64,000 nt of DNA from Gibbula magus (GCA_936450465.1 OW388300.1:47444358-47508357), one strand, 5' to 3'. Numbered from the stretch's first letter, positions 12,777-25,889 are shown. Notes: generated by a model not told the origin, from the sequence alone. Translations and numbers: made by a program.

Positions 12777-14747
12777 ATGTCTCTCTCTACAGTTTCAGCA
12801 CTGACAATTTTCGTTTTCATTGGAACTCTTACGCCGTTTGCCTTTGGACAAAGTAAGTATTGATTTTTCAAATGTTTTACAAAATATCAAGCCTAAGACA
12901 TCATGTGAACTTAATTGGTTGTAATATCAATTCACCTGTCCTTTGGAAAAAAATATCAATTTGTGCATGTTTAACCCTCATGTCTTTTGTCTTAGGCCAC
13001 AGTAAGTGACCATATGTCAAACAAAACGTACAAAACTTAAACTGAAAACCTATGTGCCACAACACCTTAACAAACTTAAACGCCAATTTGGTCGCTTGAT
13101 GAAAACTTATCACAATCTTTAGGGTATGCAACTCCTATCCTCAAGTTGAGAGATTTATTTTGCAAATGTATCATTAAGAATTACCAGTGCATCTGGTTAC
13201 CCTAATCTATCTTAAATTATCGAAGGATTTGATTTATTTGGTATGAATGTTTAATTTAATTGTTTCATATTATAATAACTAAGATGCCGTGAAAGGGCTG
13301 ATCTAACTTTGCTCTTCCGTTTCTCTGACCATGCGATCTATATTAAGAAACAGTAAAAACCCTTCATATACACTTTACCATAGGCAATTACAAACATGGA
13401 TATTTAATATTGATTAAGGCACTTGCATTTTCACTTGTTTGAAAATCAATATTTATTTTCAACACCCTACTTACAGCATGTGCTACTGTTGGCTGTGTGA
13501 ACGGAGACTGTTTAGTGGGACCTCCTCCAGTTTGTCAGTGTCGACCTGGCTTCCAGCTAACTGCCATCGCTACTGTTTGTGAAGGTGAGAGTTTACAGTA
13601 TATAAACTATAACATTCCACATGAACGTATGTTCACGATACAGAACATACTATTCAGATACTATTATCTATCCTATTGACGTATTTGAACGTCTTAATTA
13701 TCCTTATGTTCAAGGGAATAATGATTTCATTCAAACCATTGGACTAAATAGATTCACCAGTTCACAAAATATAGATGATTCAAATCAATTCTTAACCAAA
13801 TATGTAGTTGTCATTCAGTGAAGTGATACTTCAGTGATCAATTTCTGATCCATTTGATACTGTCTCCTCAGATATCAACGAATGTGTATCAAATCCCTGC
13901 GTCGGTCAGCCACCATCCTATCCACCCATCTTCAGCCCGTATGGTCCAAACCAATGTGTGAACATCCAGGGAAGCTACCGGTGTCACTGTAATTACCCGT
14001 ACTTCCCCTCCATTAACGGAACTCAATGTATCAATGGTAAGTGCTCGATATATCTATTATGAAATTACATTGGTATAATCTTAGAAACTGTTCTATACAG
14101 CATTTCTTGTTTTAAAGTAACAAAATGTATTTGCCATTATTCACACTTGCTTGTACAATTGATAATTAATTCATTAAAATGTTTTAAACTCTGGTAGTCA
14201 TGTTTCCCCTAAATAATATGCTGTAATTTGCTGTAAAAACACATGTGCTTTATTGTGATGTCAATTCCATTACCGCCAGGTGTATTAAGTGATCATCTTA
14301 TGAAAAAGTGAACACAACCAATTCATAAAAGTGTCACTCCAATCACTATGCCTGTCATATCAACCATTTGATGGATACGTGTCATTTAGATGAATGTAAC
14401 ATTGTTAGATTTTGCATCACACTACATTAGTATACATGTTTGTAACTTATTTTCGTGGCGAACCCCTTTCCGGTTTCGAACCCAAATTCTCCGAGTCAGG
14501 CACCAACTGTTAACACTGATTGTTGTCGGTTGATGCTCGGAGGGTGCGGGTATTCATGATTGACAGGTTTAGACAGCTGTAACCCCATGTGATGTGTGTC
14601 TTAATCATAATAGATTAGAACAGTTCTCCCAAATTGTTTCATGTTTCAGGCTCAGCAGGACAGCAGCAGCAGCAGCAATCCCTGCTACAGACCCTCTTCA
14701 GACTAAGTCTGCTTGGTTTTGATGTTGGCGAGTTATTTGACTTCTAG
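12777..14747 (+). CDS. Copy 2: secreted two-EGF protein, 148 aa, four exons
   Basis: Exons 12777-12852, 13477-13584, 13872-14036 and 14650-14747, with GT-AG phase-1 introns of 624, 287 and 613 nt. The signal peptide is 25 residues (MSLSTVSALTIFVFIG... to FGQ). The first EGF reads CATVGCVNGDCLVGPPP; the second is DINECVSNPCVGQPPSYPP followed by the conserved CVNIQGSYRCHC core. Exon 4 starts GSAGQ, has six uninterrupted Gln codons, and ends GELFDF then TAG. An NGT sequon lies before the last Cys and an NGS sequon spans the exon 3/4 junction. The gene starts 7980 nt after copy 1 in the same orientation and its flanks align with copy 1, so it is a tandem duplicate. Expected to enter the secretory pathway; role unknown. 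Confidence 0.93.
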
Positions 14748-14930
14748 AAGTAAAATGGATGTAATGGAAACTGTATTCTTTTCTGACATCACAACTGAAA
14801 TGATTCTAATGATATAATCTATATTTGTGATGTAATCTACATCCACAAGGTGTCGATATTAACATTAATTTATGTTTACAATATGAATGTGATTTTTCTT
14901 AACATTATTGATCTTTATTCAATAAACAAA

Positions 14931-14936
14931 TCTGAT
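14931..14936 (+). terminator. Poly(A) signal of copy 2
   Basis: AATAAA about 184 nt after the stop, same context as copy 1. Confidence 0.7.
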
Positions 14937-15750
14937 CTCCATTTTGGTGTTACACTTTCTTACATTATTACAACGTGCGTGTTGCATACTGATGTCATGC
15001 TATCGGGAGCTTAACAGGGTCTTCAATATAATTACAGCTATACCGCGATCTCTAATTGCATATTGTGTATGAGCGAGAAAACTGCAATCTATCATTGCCA
15101 TCGGTTCCAATGACAACTGAAAACTACAAATTTCGACCGTTCGTCTTTGTCATGTCCATGAAGTTTATACATTACACATTCTCTTAAACATTATTCGTTT
15201 TGTTGGTGCCTCTCAACTGAACTTCACATCCTCCTCTTGTTGAAACTGATCCAATCCTAAATGAGAGCAAACTGAATCTTTATTTTAACCAATTGGAATC
15301 ACCTGGTGGACTCATAAAAGTTACATCACTGATAGAAAGGTGTTATTCAAGGATTGTTTTACATGTTTTGTGGAAGTATAACAGCAACAAATTGAATAAC
15401 ATAGCGGAGCGATGTTATGCAAAATGTAACAAGTTTTTCTTTAAATATTTACACAAATCTAATTTATTTGTTATGTATCACGGGAGGCAGCAGCTTGTTA
15501 CACGCAACAATACATGGCTGAAGCAAAATTGATGAATCCTTAATCTAAAACGTCAGAGAATTCAATTTCGTTTTCTCAGCATTCACATGCATCAATCAGG
15601 GTTCGTTTTTTTATGGTTTAGACATTTTGTGATTAACCCTCATCAGCATATCACTTGACGTTCAAACATGTCTACCGTTTGCGAAGCGCAAGTGAATGAA
15701 CAAGCTTGAGGACTTGTATTTATTAAAATGAAGCGTTCCTGGTGAAATTA

Positions 15751-16269
15751 AACTACCGGGCAAAAGAAAGAACTCACCTCAGTTGATTTTATCATATGTA
15801 TGATTTTCAATTGCAAATATCTCAAGTTTCGATGTCATAATCCAAAACTGATAAGTACAGGTGTTTAGTTAGCAGTCAAAGAATACTTCTAGATGTTTTT
15901 TTAAATTTAAAAAAAAAATGAAATTTAAATCTAAATTTGTTTTTAAATTATTTTTGATGATACACAATTGTTCAGCGACATATAAGACATATCCTATGTG
16001 AAAATAAATAAATGTGCCTGATTCTGCACACATTTACAACATTTTAAACAGGGTAGGGGTCATGTTGGTGTAAATTTAATTCTTAACCCTGTCTTCATTA
16101 CAAAAAGATATTTGAACTAAAAATTAACCACAGTCACCAACAAAGTCATCCAAACTACTGCAGATAAGTATTATATTGTGTCGTGCCATAGTCAAATACA
16201 TCTGATTTCTTTTAAATATTGATCTAATAGAAACAAACTTAGGTGAGTCCTTTCTTTTGCCCGGTAGTT
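15751..16269. mobile_element. TA-flanked MITE with AACTACCGGGCAAAAGAAAG termini
   Basis: Left AACTACCGGGCAAAAGAAAG and right CTTTCTTTTGCCCGGTAGTT are inverted repeats, with TA at 15749-15750 and 16270-16271. 519 bp. The GGGCAAAAGAAA core is shared with the 10761 element, so the two are related families. Confidence 0.85.
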
Positions 16270-17103
16270 TAATTGTCTTATTCGGAAAAGGAATCTATAT
16301 TCTAGTTTTCGGCGTAGGTGTGAAGACGAAATGACATATGTATTTTTTGCATCAAAACGTTATGCCAAGTTGTAAGAACCGACTGACACGACCGTTTGTT
16401 CTGATAGGTTGTGACGTCACAAGGTACGAATCCACAAGGTATTGTTTCACATTTTAGCTTCATTCATCGAGAAATGACAGCAGGTTTTTGAGAGCTCTCG
16501 TCCAATCAGAACCGCGGAAATTAGTGTAACAAACTCATTTTGTAATTATAATCTGATTATCATGGCCCTGTCACATCGTAGGATTGACTGGTTCAATACA
16601 ATCACAGACTAAACCGAACCTTACATACTACTTGCAGGCAACTGTTCTATATATATAACCCTTAGTAACTTGGTAACTCTTTTTTACAGTGCAAGCCCCA
16701 TGTATTTTGAATGTTTAAATCACAAAAGAAAAGTGTTTCATAAATGGGAACGTTTTTATCACCTGAATGGAAATTTATAGTTTTCATATCATATTTCGAC
16801 CACACTATGATTTTGTAAACTGATCAACAACATGTCTTTTTATACGACTTTAAAAGAAAAGGGTGAAGTTTGATTATTACCATTCTAAGTGTCTTCCAGT
16901 GTCTTCAAGTGGAAAGGTAAAGTTGGGGTTCAAAGACTTATGTTATACAAAAAAAAGTTTATCATATGCAAGCTTGCCAGGTTTTCTGGTTTAAATAGTC
17001 AACGTCTATCCATAGTGTAAGAGATGATTGTGTCCTCAATCTAATAAAATTTAGATCGACAGTGTCATAGTATATTTTTACAGTCGATCCAACAGTGACA
17101 AAT

Positions 17104-17407
17104 GAGGCGGGATAGCGCAGTGGTTAGCGCGTTCGGCTTCGGATCAAGAGGTCCGGGGTTTGAATCCCGCCAGGGGCACGGCAAATTTGTCTGCAGTAGA
17201 GAACTGTTCTACACGCAGTAAGGTTTGGGTGCACTGCTACACTGAACCCATGGTTCGCTAGTTCCAGCCGATGCTCGCAGGTTTCACCGCAGTGCATATC
17301 CACTTGGCGTTGCGGGCTTTCTCCCTGCCATAATACTAGCAGCCGCGATATAGGTGAAATACTCTTGAAAGAGCTGTTAAACTCAAACTCACTCACTCAC
17401 TCACTCA
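17104..17407 (+). mobile_element. Full-length tRNA-derived SINE with (CTCA)n tail
   Basis: The head GGCGGGATAGCGCAGTGG has an A-box-like segment, and GGTTTGAATCC is a B box 40-50 nt later; the ends GGCGGGA and TCCCGCC can pair like an acceptor stem. The body and the 3' word CTCTTGAAAG...TTAAAC are followed by (CTCA)n. Near-perfect 11-bp target duplication CAGTG(A/G)CAAAT at 17093-17103 and 17408-17418. An antisense open frame across it is a shadow. Confidence 0.88.
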
Positions 17408-18355
17408 CAGTGGCAAATACAACCGGCTGTCCCGGTGAATATTTTGGCGCTCAGCCATTCATTAATGATTGAGCTTATTCAAAACTCCAATATTAGGTCC
17501 TTGAATTGTTCGTGGAGTATGGCTTCATTCGAAGTGGATTTTGGGACCAACAATATTATTATAAGTATGACTTGAAACTTGGACGAAAGTGCTCTATCAC
17601 TAGTTGTCTGTATATGTTTTGTTATCTAAGAACATATACAATTAACAACAACTAGTTGAGGCCAGTTGACAAGGAATATATCTATTCACAAAATCCCCGC
17701 AGTTCCCACTCAACTCTCAAAACGAGAAGCATTATAATACACATCAACAAAGTCCGCTTCGTTGAGGTCTTAATGGATATATTTAAAAAAAAAATTCTTC
17801 AAGGAGATACATTTTACAAAGCAGCAAGTTATACCAGTTCGAGTTAAAAACTATTCTACACGAACTAGGTGATACATTCTGTAACAATGCATACCATTTA
17901 ACACAACAGTCGATTTAGATGATTTGAAAGTGTTAAGAATTACGATAAAACCCGAATAACAGGACAACAGTAACAACAATATACCCTTCATCGATATCTA
18001 ACTGGAAATATTAAAATGTCCTCTTTATCAAAAGATATACGTTTTACTAAGCAATCAATCAAACTAGTTCTAGTTAAAAACTATTTCTAGACGATCTGAG
18101 AGGTACCTCCTGTATCAAATTCTTCGGGAAGCTACACAATAATTGATTTAGATCATTTGCATTTGTATAGAATCGTTGTGCTGCTACCATGAATTCAGCA
18201 TAGGTTTATTTAACTAACGTCGTTATCCCTAGTTTTATGGTCTATTTGCTACATGAAACATGATTAATAGGTATGAACTACACTTTTTCTGGCACATGAA
18301 AGGTAATGGGACGACCTTTCATATTAGCCACTGTTAGATCGACTGTTCACAAGAA

Positions 18356-19960
18356 CAGTATGAAACTGTCGATCTAATTTAATTTTTATATTCTAGAGTT
18401 TTTATATTTAACCTTGTTCATTGCACATCTGTAATTCTAGTCAAATGGTCCTGATGATTATTTAATGTAATCAAAAAATTATCTAGTTGTGATGTGTATT
18501 GCTTTCTTCTAAAACCAATTTGGCATTGGAGATTAGACTTTGTCTATTTTTTCATTAAAATTAAAATCTATATTTGTGTCTGTTATAGATAAACATACTT
18601 AATAACAACATTTGACTGATTGCTGCTCTCGAGCTGCAGTAAAGTGTTCGTTCTTTAAATCAGAATCACGACATTATTCTGAATTCTCCGCAAATAAAAC
18701 ACTATTTTTAGCAAGAGTCTGTACATTTCGTTAAAAAACACCAATTATTACAATTGAAATATACGATACTGTCCAAGTATGTGTATGTTTAATGCTAAAA
18801 TGTATTCGTGTAATCCTCATTCCAGTAAGACGTAAGCAACCATGATTGTAAAAGCTATGCAGTTAATAAAACACTTGTGTAACACATGAATTATATGCAT
18901 ATTGTCTTATGGAAGAATGTCCTACAAACAAACTTTACGTCTAGTGATTAAGCTTTCCTTGGAAAAGTATGTTTCCTTTCCGGTTTATAGTTAAAACCTC
19001 ATTGAGATACTATGTTAAACTCTCAACATAAACCTCAGTCTTATTTCTAAGACATCTTACCTTTTGACCTTTGGCCAAGGGTGTTAAACATTGTGAATAA
19101 ACTGAGATCACATTCATATCATATTCTAAAAATGAATAAACACAGACAGACAGACGAAGGTTTATTCACACGTACTTAACGTTAGAATTTTTTTTTTTTT
19201 AACGAAAGCTATACCCATATAGCAATGTGTTCTTTTCTTGTAAAATTAAAAGAATTTTGATTTAATATTTTGCTGAACTTGAAGAACACAATGTATGTGG
19301 ATCTTGATATACAATTTGCGTGTATTTATTCATTAAATAAGTACTGACCAAAGAAACTTAGTGGCAAAAGGAATTATATCCATTTTCAAATGTCAAATTT
19401 GATCGATTTTGAACGTCTTAGATGAGGGTATGGTACTTACACAATATGTACACAATAACAGTATGAAACTGTCGATCTAAATCTAATTTCTTTTATTTTA
19501 GAGTTTTTATATTTAACCATGTTCATTGCACATCTGTAATTCTAGTCAAATGGTCTGGATAATCATATAATGTATTCATGTAGACCTCATTCCATTAAGA
19601 CGTTAGCAACTATGATTACACTTTTGTAACACATGACTTATATGCATATTGTTTGATGGAGGAATGTTTTACATACAAACTTTATGCCTAGTTATTAAGC
19701 TTCTCTTGGAAAAGTATTTTTCCTTCCTGTTTATAGTGCAGTCGTAATTCTAAAACATGTTACATTTTGACCTTTGGACAAGTATGTTAAACATTATGAA
19801 AGAACTGAGATCACATTCATATCCTATTCTCAATATGCATCAACACAGACAATAGTTCATTCACGCCTACGTCTCACTTATATACATGTACATAGATAAA
19901 AAAAAATATGTTCATTAGCAAAAGCTATACCCATATAACAATTTGTGTGTGTTGTAAAAT
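18356..19960. repeat. Local direct duplication between copies 2 and 3
   Basis: 18356-18480 and 19461-19575 share GTATGAAACTGTCGATCTAA, TTTTTATATTTAACC and GCACATCTGTAATTCTAGTC. 18790-19140 and 19566-19860 share TTATATGCATATTGT, TTAAGCTT(C/T) and CTTGGAAAAGTAT words and the GAGATCACATTCATATC word. The second copy is shorter. Confidence 0.7.
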
Positions 19961-20657
19961 TTAACATAATTTTACTACTATTTAAAGTAATTATTGTAAA
20001 TCAAGAAGATGTCAGCATAATGAACCTGCTTGGACTTAATTGATGTACCGTTGCTGTAGGACGTTATAAAGCAAGCAAAAGCAATAGTTCACTCGCCCAT
20101 ATCACCTGGCTAAGAAGATTCCAAAACGAATATATTAGAATTCGCACTCATTTGTCAGGAGAGAAGAAAAATGCATTCCAATGCATTCTATTGCATTCTA
20201 ATGCATCCACTCAACCTCTTGAACGGTGAGGCCTGTATTAAAAACATAAACGCTTAATTAGAAATACATGCAATTTAGATAGTGAACATATATTACATTA
20301 TAACAAGATATTCAATATATATATAACAATGTACTCAACAGTACAAATTCGGGCTGTCGAGTCCTTTGCGAGATTCGAACCCACGGCCACAGAGTCAAGC
20401 AACTATCGCCATCTGCTTTCCTAAATGTAACAAAAATGTAAAAAACATGGCTTCTACAGACATAGTACAACATTGTTTATGTTGTTGCAGTTACAATTTC
20501 TTTTGCCGTGCCGTTCAGTAAGTAATACAAATTGTTCGTACCAGGGTCAACTACTGGTCACATTGCTTCTCATTACATTCACACACTGTACCTTTTTTAA
20601 TGAAACTATGAAAATAAACTATAACCCACCATAAAAGAGCAATAAAGCTCATACATA

Positions 20658-20706
20658 GCATTAGGGTATATTGTCATTGTTCTCCATGCTCCTACATACT
20701 ATATAA
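20658..20706 (+). promoter_or_regulatory. Core promoter of copy 3
   Basis: Shared block starts at 20658; TATATAA at 20700-20706, 53 nt before the ATG, in the context CTACATACTATATAAAGG. Confidence 0.8.
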
Positions 20707-20752
20707 AGGAAGGTCTTCATCAAACTACACTTGTCTACATCTTGCAGTGAAA

Positions 20753-23245
20753 ATGGCTCTCTCTACAGTTTCAGCACTGACGATCTTCGTTTTCATTGGA
20801 ACATTCATGCCGTATGTCTTTGGACAAAGTAAGTATTCGTTCTTCTTGCTATTGTCAACTCAAATCTTTTACAAAATATCAAACTTAAGACATCATTCGA
20901 ACTTACTTGGTTGTTATATCAATTCGCGTGTCCTTATGAAATATCAATTTCTGCATGTTAAACCCTCACATCTTTTGTCTTAGGCCACAGTAAGTGACAA
21001 TATATCAAACAAAACTTACTTAGACGATTTACCGATTGTATATGAGGGTAATGTATGTTTCATACTTCATTAACTATATGCAATTAATTATAATGTTAGC
21101 AATAATTTTACATTTTAAATTTGTAGAGATATTACTATATTCACATTCGCTCCAGTGTATCGTTACTTAGAGTCAAATGTACAGTCATGTATTTGTCATA
21201 AGACAAAATACAAATACAAATGTATATATAACGTGCATTAACTGTTTAAAAACTGATTGATAACACCTGACACATAGACAAAGCAGAAACCTAATACCTG
21301 TTCAAGCTTTAACTGAAAAACCTATGTTCCACAACGCCTTTATTTGATTGATTTAATTTGATTGGTTAGCAATGAACTTTGACATGGAATTCTTTATTCA
21401 TTTATATAACTAACGAGAATTTATTTACGAATTTCGAACACATGTCACTTATCAGATCTTAATCTTTAGTGCGCAAAGACAAATAAATACCCGCTTGACG
21501 AAGATTTAACCAAACTGAAGGGTATGCATCTCTAAATTCCATCTAAAGCTTAGTTTAAAGTTATACATATTTCGAGAAACATACAAATAGCGGCTGACAT
21601 GACATAATGTTACTCAAACTCAAACTCATAACTCTCGCCTCCCGCCCTCAAGCAGAGAGATTTTACTTTGCACACGTTTAATAAACAACTACTTGTGCAA
21701 CTGGTTCCATAATAGTGGACATCTCACATTATCGAAGGATATGATTTAATTGGTAATACTGTTTAATTTAACTGTGTAATATATTTAACTAAAATGCTGT
21801 GAAAGGGTTGATATAAGTTTGCTCTTCCGTCTCTATTGAACCTATTTTAAGACACAGTAGAACCCGCCACAGACCATTCTTCACTGTCCACTTCACCATA
21901 GACCATGAATATCAATTTTGAATTAAGACAATTGCATGCTCACTTGTTTGAAAATTGATATTTATCGTTAACAGACAATATGTTTATATCTTCACCTCAC
22001 TTACAGCATGTGCTACTGATGGCTGTGTGAACGGAGACTGTTTAGTTGGACCACCTCCGGTTTGTCAGTGTCGACCTGGCTTCCAGCTAACTGCCATCGC
22101 TACTGTTTGTGAAGGTGAGAGTTTACAGTATATAGACTATAACATTCCACATGAAGGCAAGTTAACGATAGAGAACATGCTATTAATGTAAAAGTATCTA
22201 TCTTATTGCTTCCACCTGTCATAGACTTCTTTGGTAAAAAATGATGGTTTTATTCAAAGCATTGGACTAAATAAATTTTCCATATATGATTCAATTAAAT
22301 TCTTAACCAAATAAGTACTCATCATTCAGTGAAGTGATACTTCAGTGATCAATGTCTGAACCGTTTCATATAATCTCCTCAGATATCAACGAATGTGTAT
22401 CGAATCCGTGCTTGGGTCAACCCCCATCCTATCCACCCATCTTCAGTCCGTATGGTCCAAACCAATGTGTGAACATCCAGGGAAGCTACCGGTGTCACTG
22501 TAACTACCCGTACTTCCCTTCCGTAAACGGGACTCAATGTATCAATGGTAAGTGGTCAATATCTCTACTATGAAATAACATTGGTATAATTTTAGAAACT
22601 GTACTGTACAGCAGTGTCCTGTGTTTTCAGTAGCTGAATGTATTTACCATTATTCACACTTGCTTGTACAACTGATAATGTATATTCAGTTGAGATTTTC
22701 TTCATTAAAAATGTTCTATATCGTATTCATGTTATCCCCTATATAGTATGTTGTAATTTGCTGTAGAAGTTTGAGGTTTATTGCGATGTCAATTCCATTA
22801 CCTCCCTTTGCAAAAATGATCTTTTATGAAAAAGTGAAAACGACCCATTCATCAAAGTGTCACGTCAATCACTATCCATGTCATATTTACCAATTAATTG
22901 ATATGAAATGTAACATTGTATATGTATGTAATGTAACATATATTAGGTGTCACACTGCATAAGTATACATTTTCGTACTTTATTTTCGTGGCGAGCCAGG
23001 CACCAACTATTAACACTGACTGCTGTCGCTTGATTCTCGGAGGGTGCGGGTATGAATGATTGATAGGTAGAGAGCTGTGACCCCATGTGATGTGTGTATT
23101 ATTCATAATTGATCAGAACAGTTCTCCCAAATTGTTTCATGTTTCAGGCTCAGCAGGACAGCAGCAGCAGCAGCAATCCCTGCTACAGACCCTCTTCAGA
23201 CTAAGTCTTCTTGGTTTCGATGTTGGCGAGCTATTTGACTTCTAG
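20753..23245 (+). CDS. Copy 3: secreted two-EGF protein, 148 aa, four exons
   Basis: Exons 20753-20828, 22007-22114, 22383-22547 and 23148-23245. The start is the ATG in GTGAAAATGGCT; an upstream in-frame GTG is not needed. The signal peptide is MALSTVSALTIFVFIG... ending VFGQ. The first EGF carries an acidic change, CATDGC in place of CATVGC, unique in the array. The second EGF has NPCLGQ and reads SVNGTQC rather than SINGTQC, keeping the sequon. Exon 4 gives GSAGQ, six Gln and the GELFDF terminus. Intron 1 (1178 nt) is almost twice that of copy 2. The gene starts 7976 nt after copy 2, almost the same step as copy 1 to copy 2. All six-Cys patterns are intact and no disabling change is seen. 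Confidence 0.93.
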
Positions 23246-23408
23246 AAGTAAAATGGATGTATTGGAAACTACAAACTGTATTCCTTTCTGTCATCACAAC
23301 TGAAATGATTCTAATGTATATCATCTTTTTCAACGATGAATTCTAATTTGTGATAATTTGTCTAAACAATGTGAATTTGACTTTTCTTAACATTATTGAC
23401 CTTTATTC

Positions 23409-23414
23409 AATAAA
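23409..23414 (+). terminator. Poly(A) signal of copy 3
   Basis: AATAAA about 164 nt after the stop, same TTATTCAATAAAC context as copies 1 and 2. Confidence 0.7.
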
Positions 23415-24064
23415 CATATATGATCTTCATAATATGTGTTACACATATGACTTCTTTTACATTATTACAACATGCGTTTGTCAGAATGATGTCATGCGAT
23501 TGGGAGCTTCATGGGGCCTTCAATATTATTACACTTCTGCTGCGATCTCTAATTGGATCTCTTGTGTATCAAGGAGAACATTTTCAATCTATCATTGTCA
23601 TCGGTTCTAATGGCAGCTGAGAACTACAAATTCTTTGGAATCCCTTCGAGAATTTTGAATAAAAACCTATTATAATTATAACAAACTATAAGCAAAATGA
23701 CTTCTCCAGCAACGACTGTAGTCAAATGCATTTATTACATGTTTACACAATACAAGATCGCACCAATATTTAGTGATGTCTAGCACCTCGATGTCTACAA
23801 GTATAATTATCTTACCTTGCATTAAAATACTCGATTCTGATTGGCTGACGGTCGATGAATATTTAGCCATGTACCCCGTGAATCTCACGGTGTACAAATT
23901 TCATGTACACCGTCTGTCATACATTCGGAATGAGTACTAAGATTACATGACCTCGAATTAGATTTAGTTTAATCATTTAGCCGATTCAAAAGTTTTCCGA
24001 ATGTAACGTTATAAGGGACGTAACCCTTACGTGTTTACGTTCGTCGTCTGCTGTGAGGTAAAAA

Positions 24065-25721
24065 ATGGCGAGGCGATTCGCTAGTCACACTGACAGTGAT
24101 ATTCTTGCAAAACGTTCCAAAGTTATCCCACAAAACACGAAGAAATCCAACACGCTATCATCAGTGCTTCTTCGGGATTACCTCAAGGAAAACGTGGAAG
24201 ACACAGAGTTTGAAAATTATGACAGCGTTCGGTTGTGGAGAGCTGTACAAGGTTTCGACCATGGAATTTATCAGACATGGACTCAACAGGTATTTGAAGG
24301 CACCTCCTTTTGTAAAGAAGTTTGATATCATCAAGGATGCGGTTTTCTAAGACGCTAATGAGTGTTTCAAAACTGCCCTACTTGAGGCAAAAGCTGACGG
24401 AAAAGGCGAAGTTTCGCACAAGGAAGTTATCAACGCTACTGACCCAGAAACGCCTGTTGGACTGGCTAACAAGGTACAATTTGATATTCGTCTGTACTTC
24501 TTCAGGCGAGGGGCCGAAAATATGGAGAGCATGTCCAAGTCAACGTTCGAAATCGTCAGAGATCAAGACACTGGTCTAAGGTATGTCAAACAGGCAGCAG
24601 GCGAGGTGTTGAAAAACCACAGAGATGACAAAGAAACATTTGGAGCCTGTATGCCAGAGCTACCTGGCTATGCACTGTGCCCGGTTCGTTCCTTCACACA
24701 ATACATAGACAAGCTGAATCCGGATTGTGACAGACTTTGGCAGTATCCAAAAGAGAGCTTCAACCCGGATGACGAAACATGGTACACAAAAATACCAATT
24801 GGAAAAAACACCCTTGGAAGTAAGTTGAATATTCTATTCTTGTTTTATAACTTTTTAAATAATTTGAAAGTGTATTAATAGTTGATTCACCTTTAATTTT
24901 AAAGACTTTTTGCTAATATCTACATGTTATATTAAATCACAAAGACCTGTGAAAACGTAAGCCTAAAATCAACAATATTGATAGATCAACAATGTTTACC
25001 ATTTCAAATTTAACTCTAATTTAAGCCGATAGGCCCAATGTTAGATAAATATCCAGTTGCGGAGGGTGTCCAGGGGTTCGAACTTGTGACTCCCCACCCA
25101 CACAAGCACCTCTGTTATTTTGGGACATTTCTTGAATTGTCTATGATAACAATTGTGAACTTTTGAAAAACATTATGCCTATTCTGTATTTTATCTCACT
25201 GTGACTCACACCGTAAATATTTTCTTACAGAATTCATGTCGGCTCTGAGTGAGACGTGTGGACTGTCTATCCGCTACACCAACCATTGCATTCGAGCCAC
25301 AGGGGCAACAGTTCTGACATGATCCAACTTCGCCAGGTCCCAGATTATGAGTGTAACAGGCCACAAAAGTGTCAGTTCTTTAACCTCGTATCAGAAGACG
25401 TCCACCCTGGAGAAGATACACATGGGACGAGCCATTACCCACAGCATGCACCCATCCTCTTTGAGTGTCAAGGCTCTAGGTAGCACCACTGAAGTCCCAG
25501 CTCTGAGGGACATCACACATACAGAGAGATCTCTACAGCCGGTCACAAAGTCAATTGTGGATGTTCAGTTTCCATCCTTAGATGTTCTGCAGGATGTTGA
25601 TTTGGAAAACCTCTTTTGTGAGTTATACACAATGCCAAATGCATCTAATAAGGTTCAAATGAACTCTAATGCCTCCATGTTTCAAAATTGTACAATTGGT
25701 ACATTAAACTTGGGTGTATGA
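24065..25721 (+). pseudogene. Crypton/KIAA1958-like tyrosine recombinase, broken
   Basis: Reading starts at ATG 24065 (MARRFASHTDSDILAKRSKV). A frameshift near 24255-24280 moves the frame; it continues as HGLNRYLKAPPF, then an in-frame TAA at 24348-24350, then a long piece including FDIRLYFFRRGAENM and FEIVRDQDTG. A phase-1 intron 24820-25230 (GTAAGT...TTACAG) joins GKNTLG to KFMSALSE. The catalytic block follows: HCIRATGAT (H-x-x-R), a TGA at 25320-25322, TGHKSVSSL, then SYQKT holding the expected Tyr. These features match the DUF3504/KIAA1958-like family derived from Crypton YR transposons, expanded in molluscs. One frameshift and two stops mean it is inactive. A poly(A) signal lies at 25884. 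It sits in a block missing from the sibling intergenic regions. Confidence 0.8.
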
Positions 25722-25883
25722 ACGTGACTCTGGTTGAACAAAAAGTGACCCTTGTTTGTGCTTTTTTGAAGGGTTTGCCATATCATATGGCATATGAGTG
25801 GACAATTGTTAAAGCTTGTTTCTGCGGTTTACCAAGGTTATTCATTTTTTCCTTTTTGAAATGTTGACATTGAAATTGATGTT

Positions 25884-25889
25884 AATAAA
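25884..25889 (+). terminator. Poly(A) signal after the Crypton-like pseudogene
   Basis: AATAAA 163 nt after the terminal TGA at 25719-25721. Confidence 0.5.

Larger units (their letters stand above)
14945..20560. other. Intergenic region, copy 2 to copy 3
   Basis: No gene found. The first part matches the flank of copy 1 (CGGGAGCTTAAC, CTATCATTGC words). It contains a MITE (15751-16269), a SINE (17104-17407) and the local duplication (18356-19960), and a relic with GCGAGATTCGAACCCACG near 20370 that is an antisense tRNA-type B box. Confidence 0.6.

Noticed and set aside
17104..17170. Functional tRNA gene
   Set aside because: A and B boxes are present but the sequence continues into a SINE body with target duplications; the cloverleaf is imperfect.
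17124..17396. Minus-strand 90-codon open frame
   Set aside because: It is the antisense of a SINE; the same occurs on both strands at 62541-62788.
20747..20752. GTG as an upstream start for copy 3
   Set aside because: The ATG at 20753 matches the start in all other copies and gives the same signal peptide length.
24322..24579. 85-codon open frame overlapping the recombinase
   Set aside because: Wrong frame; the frame giving FDIRLYFFRRGAENM runs through the same bases.
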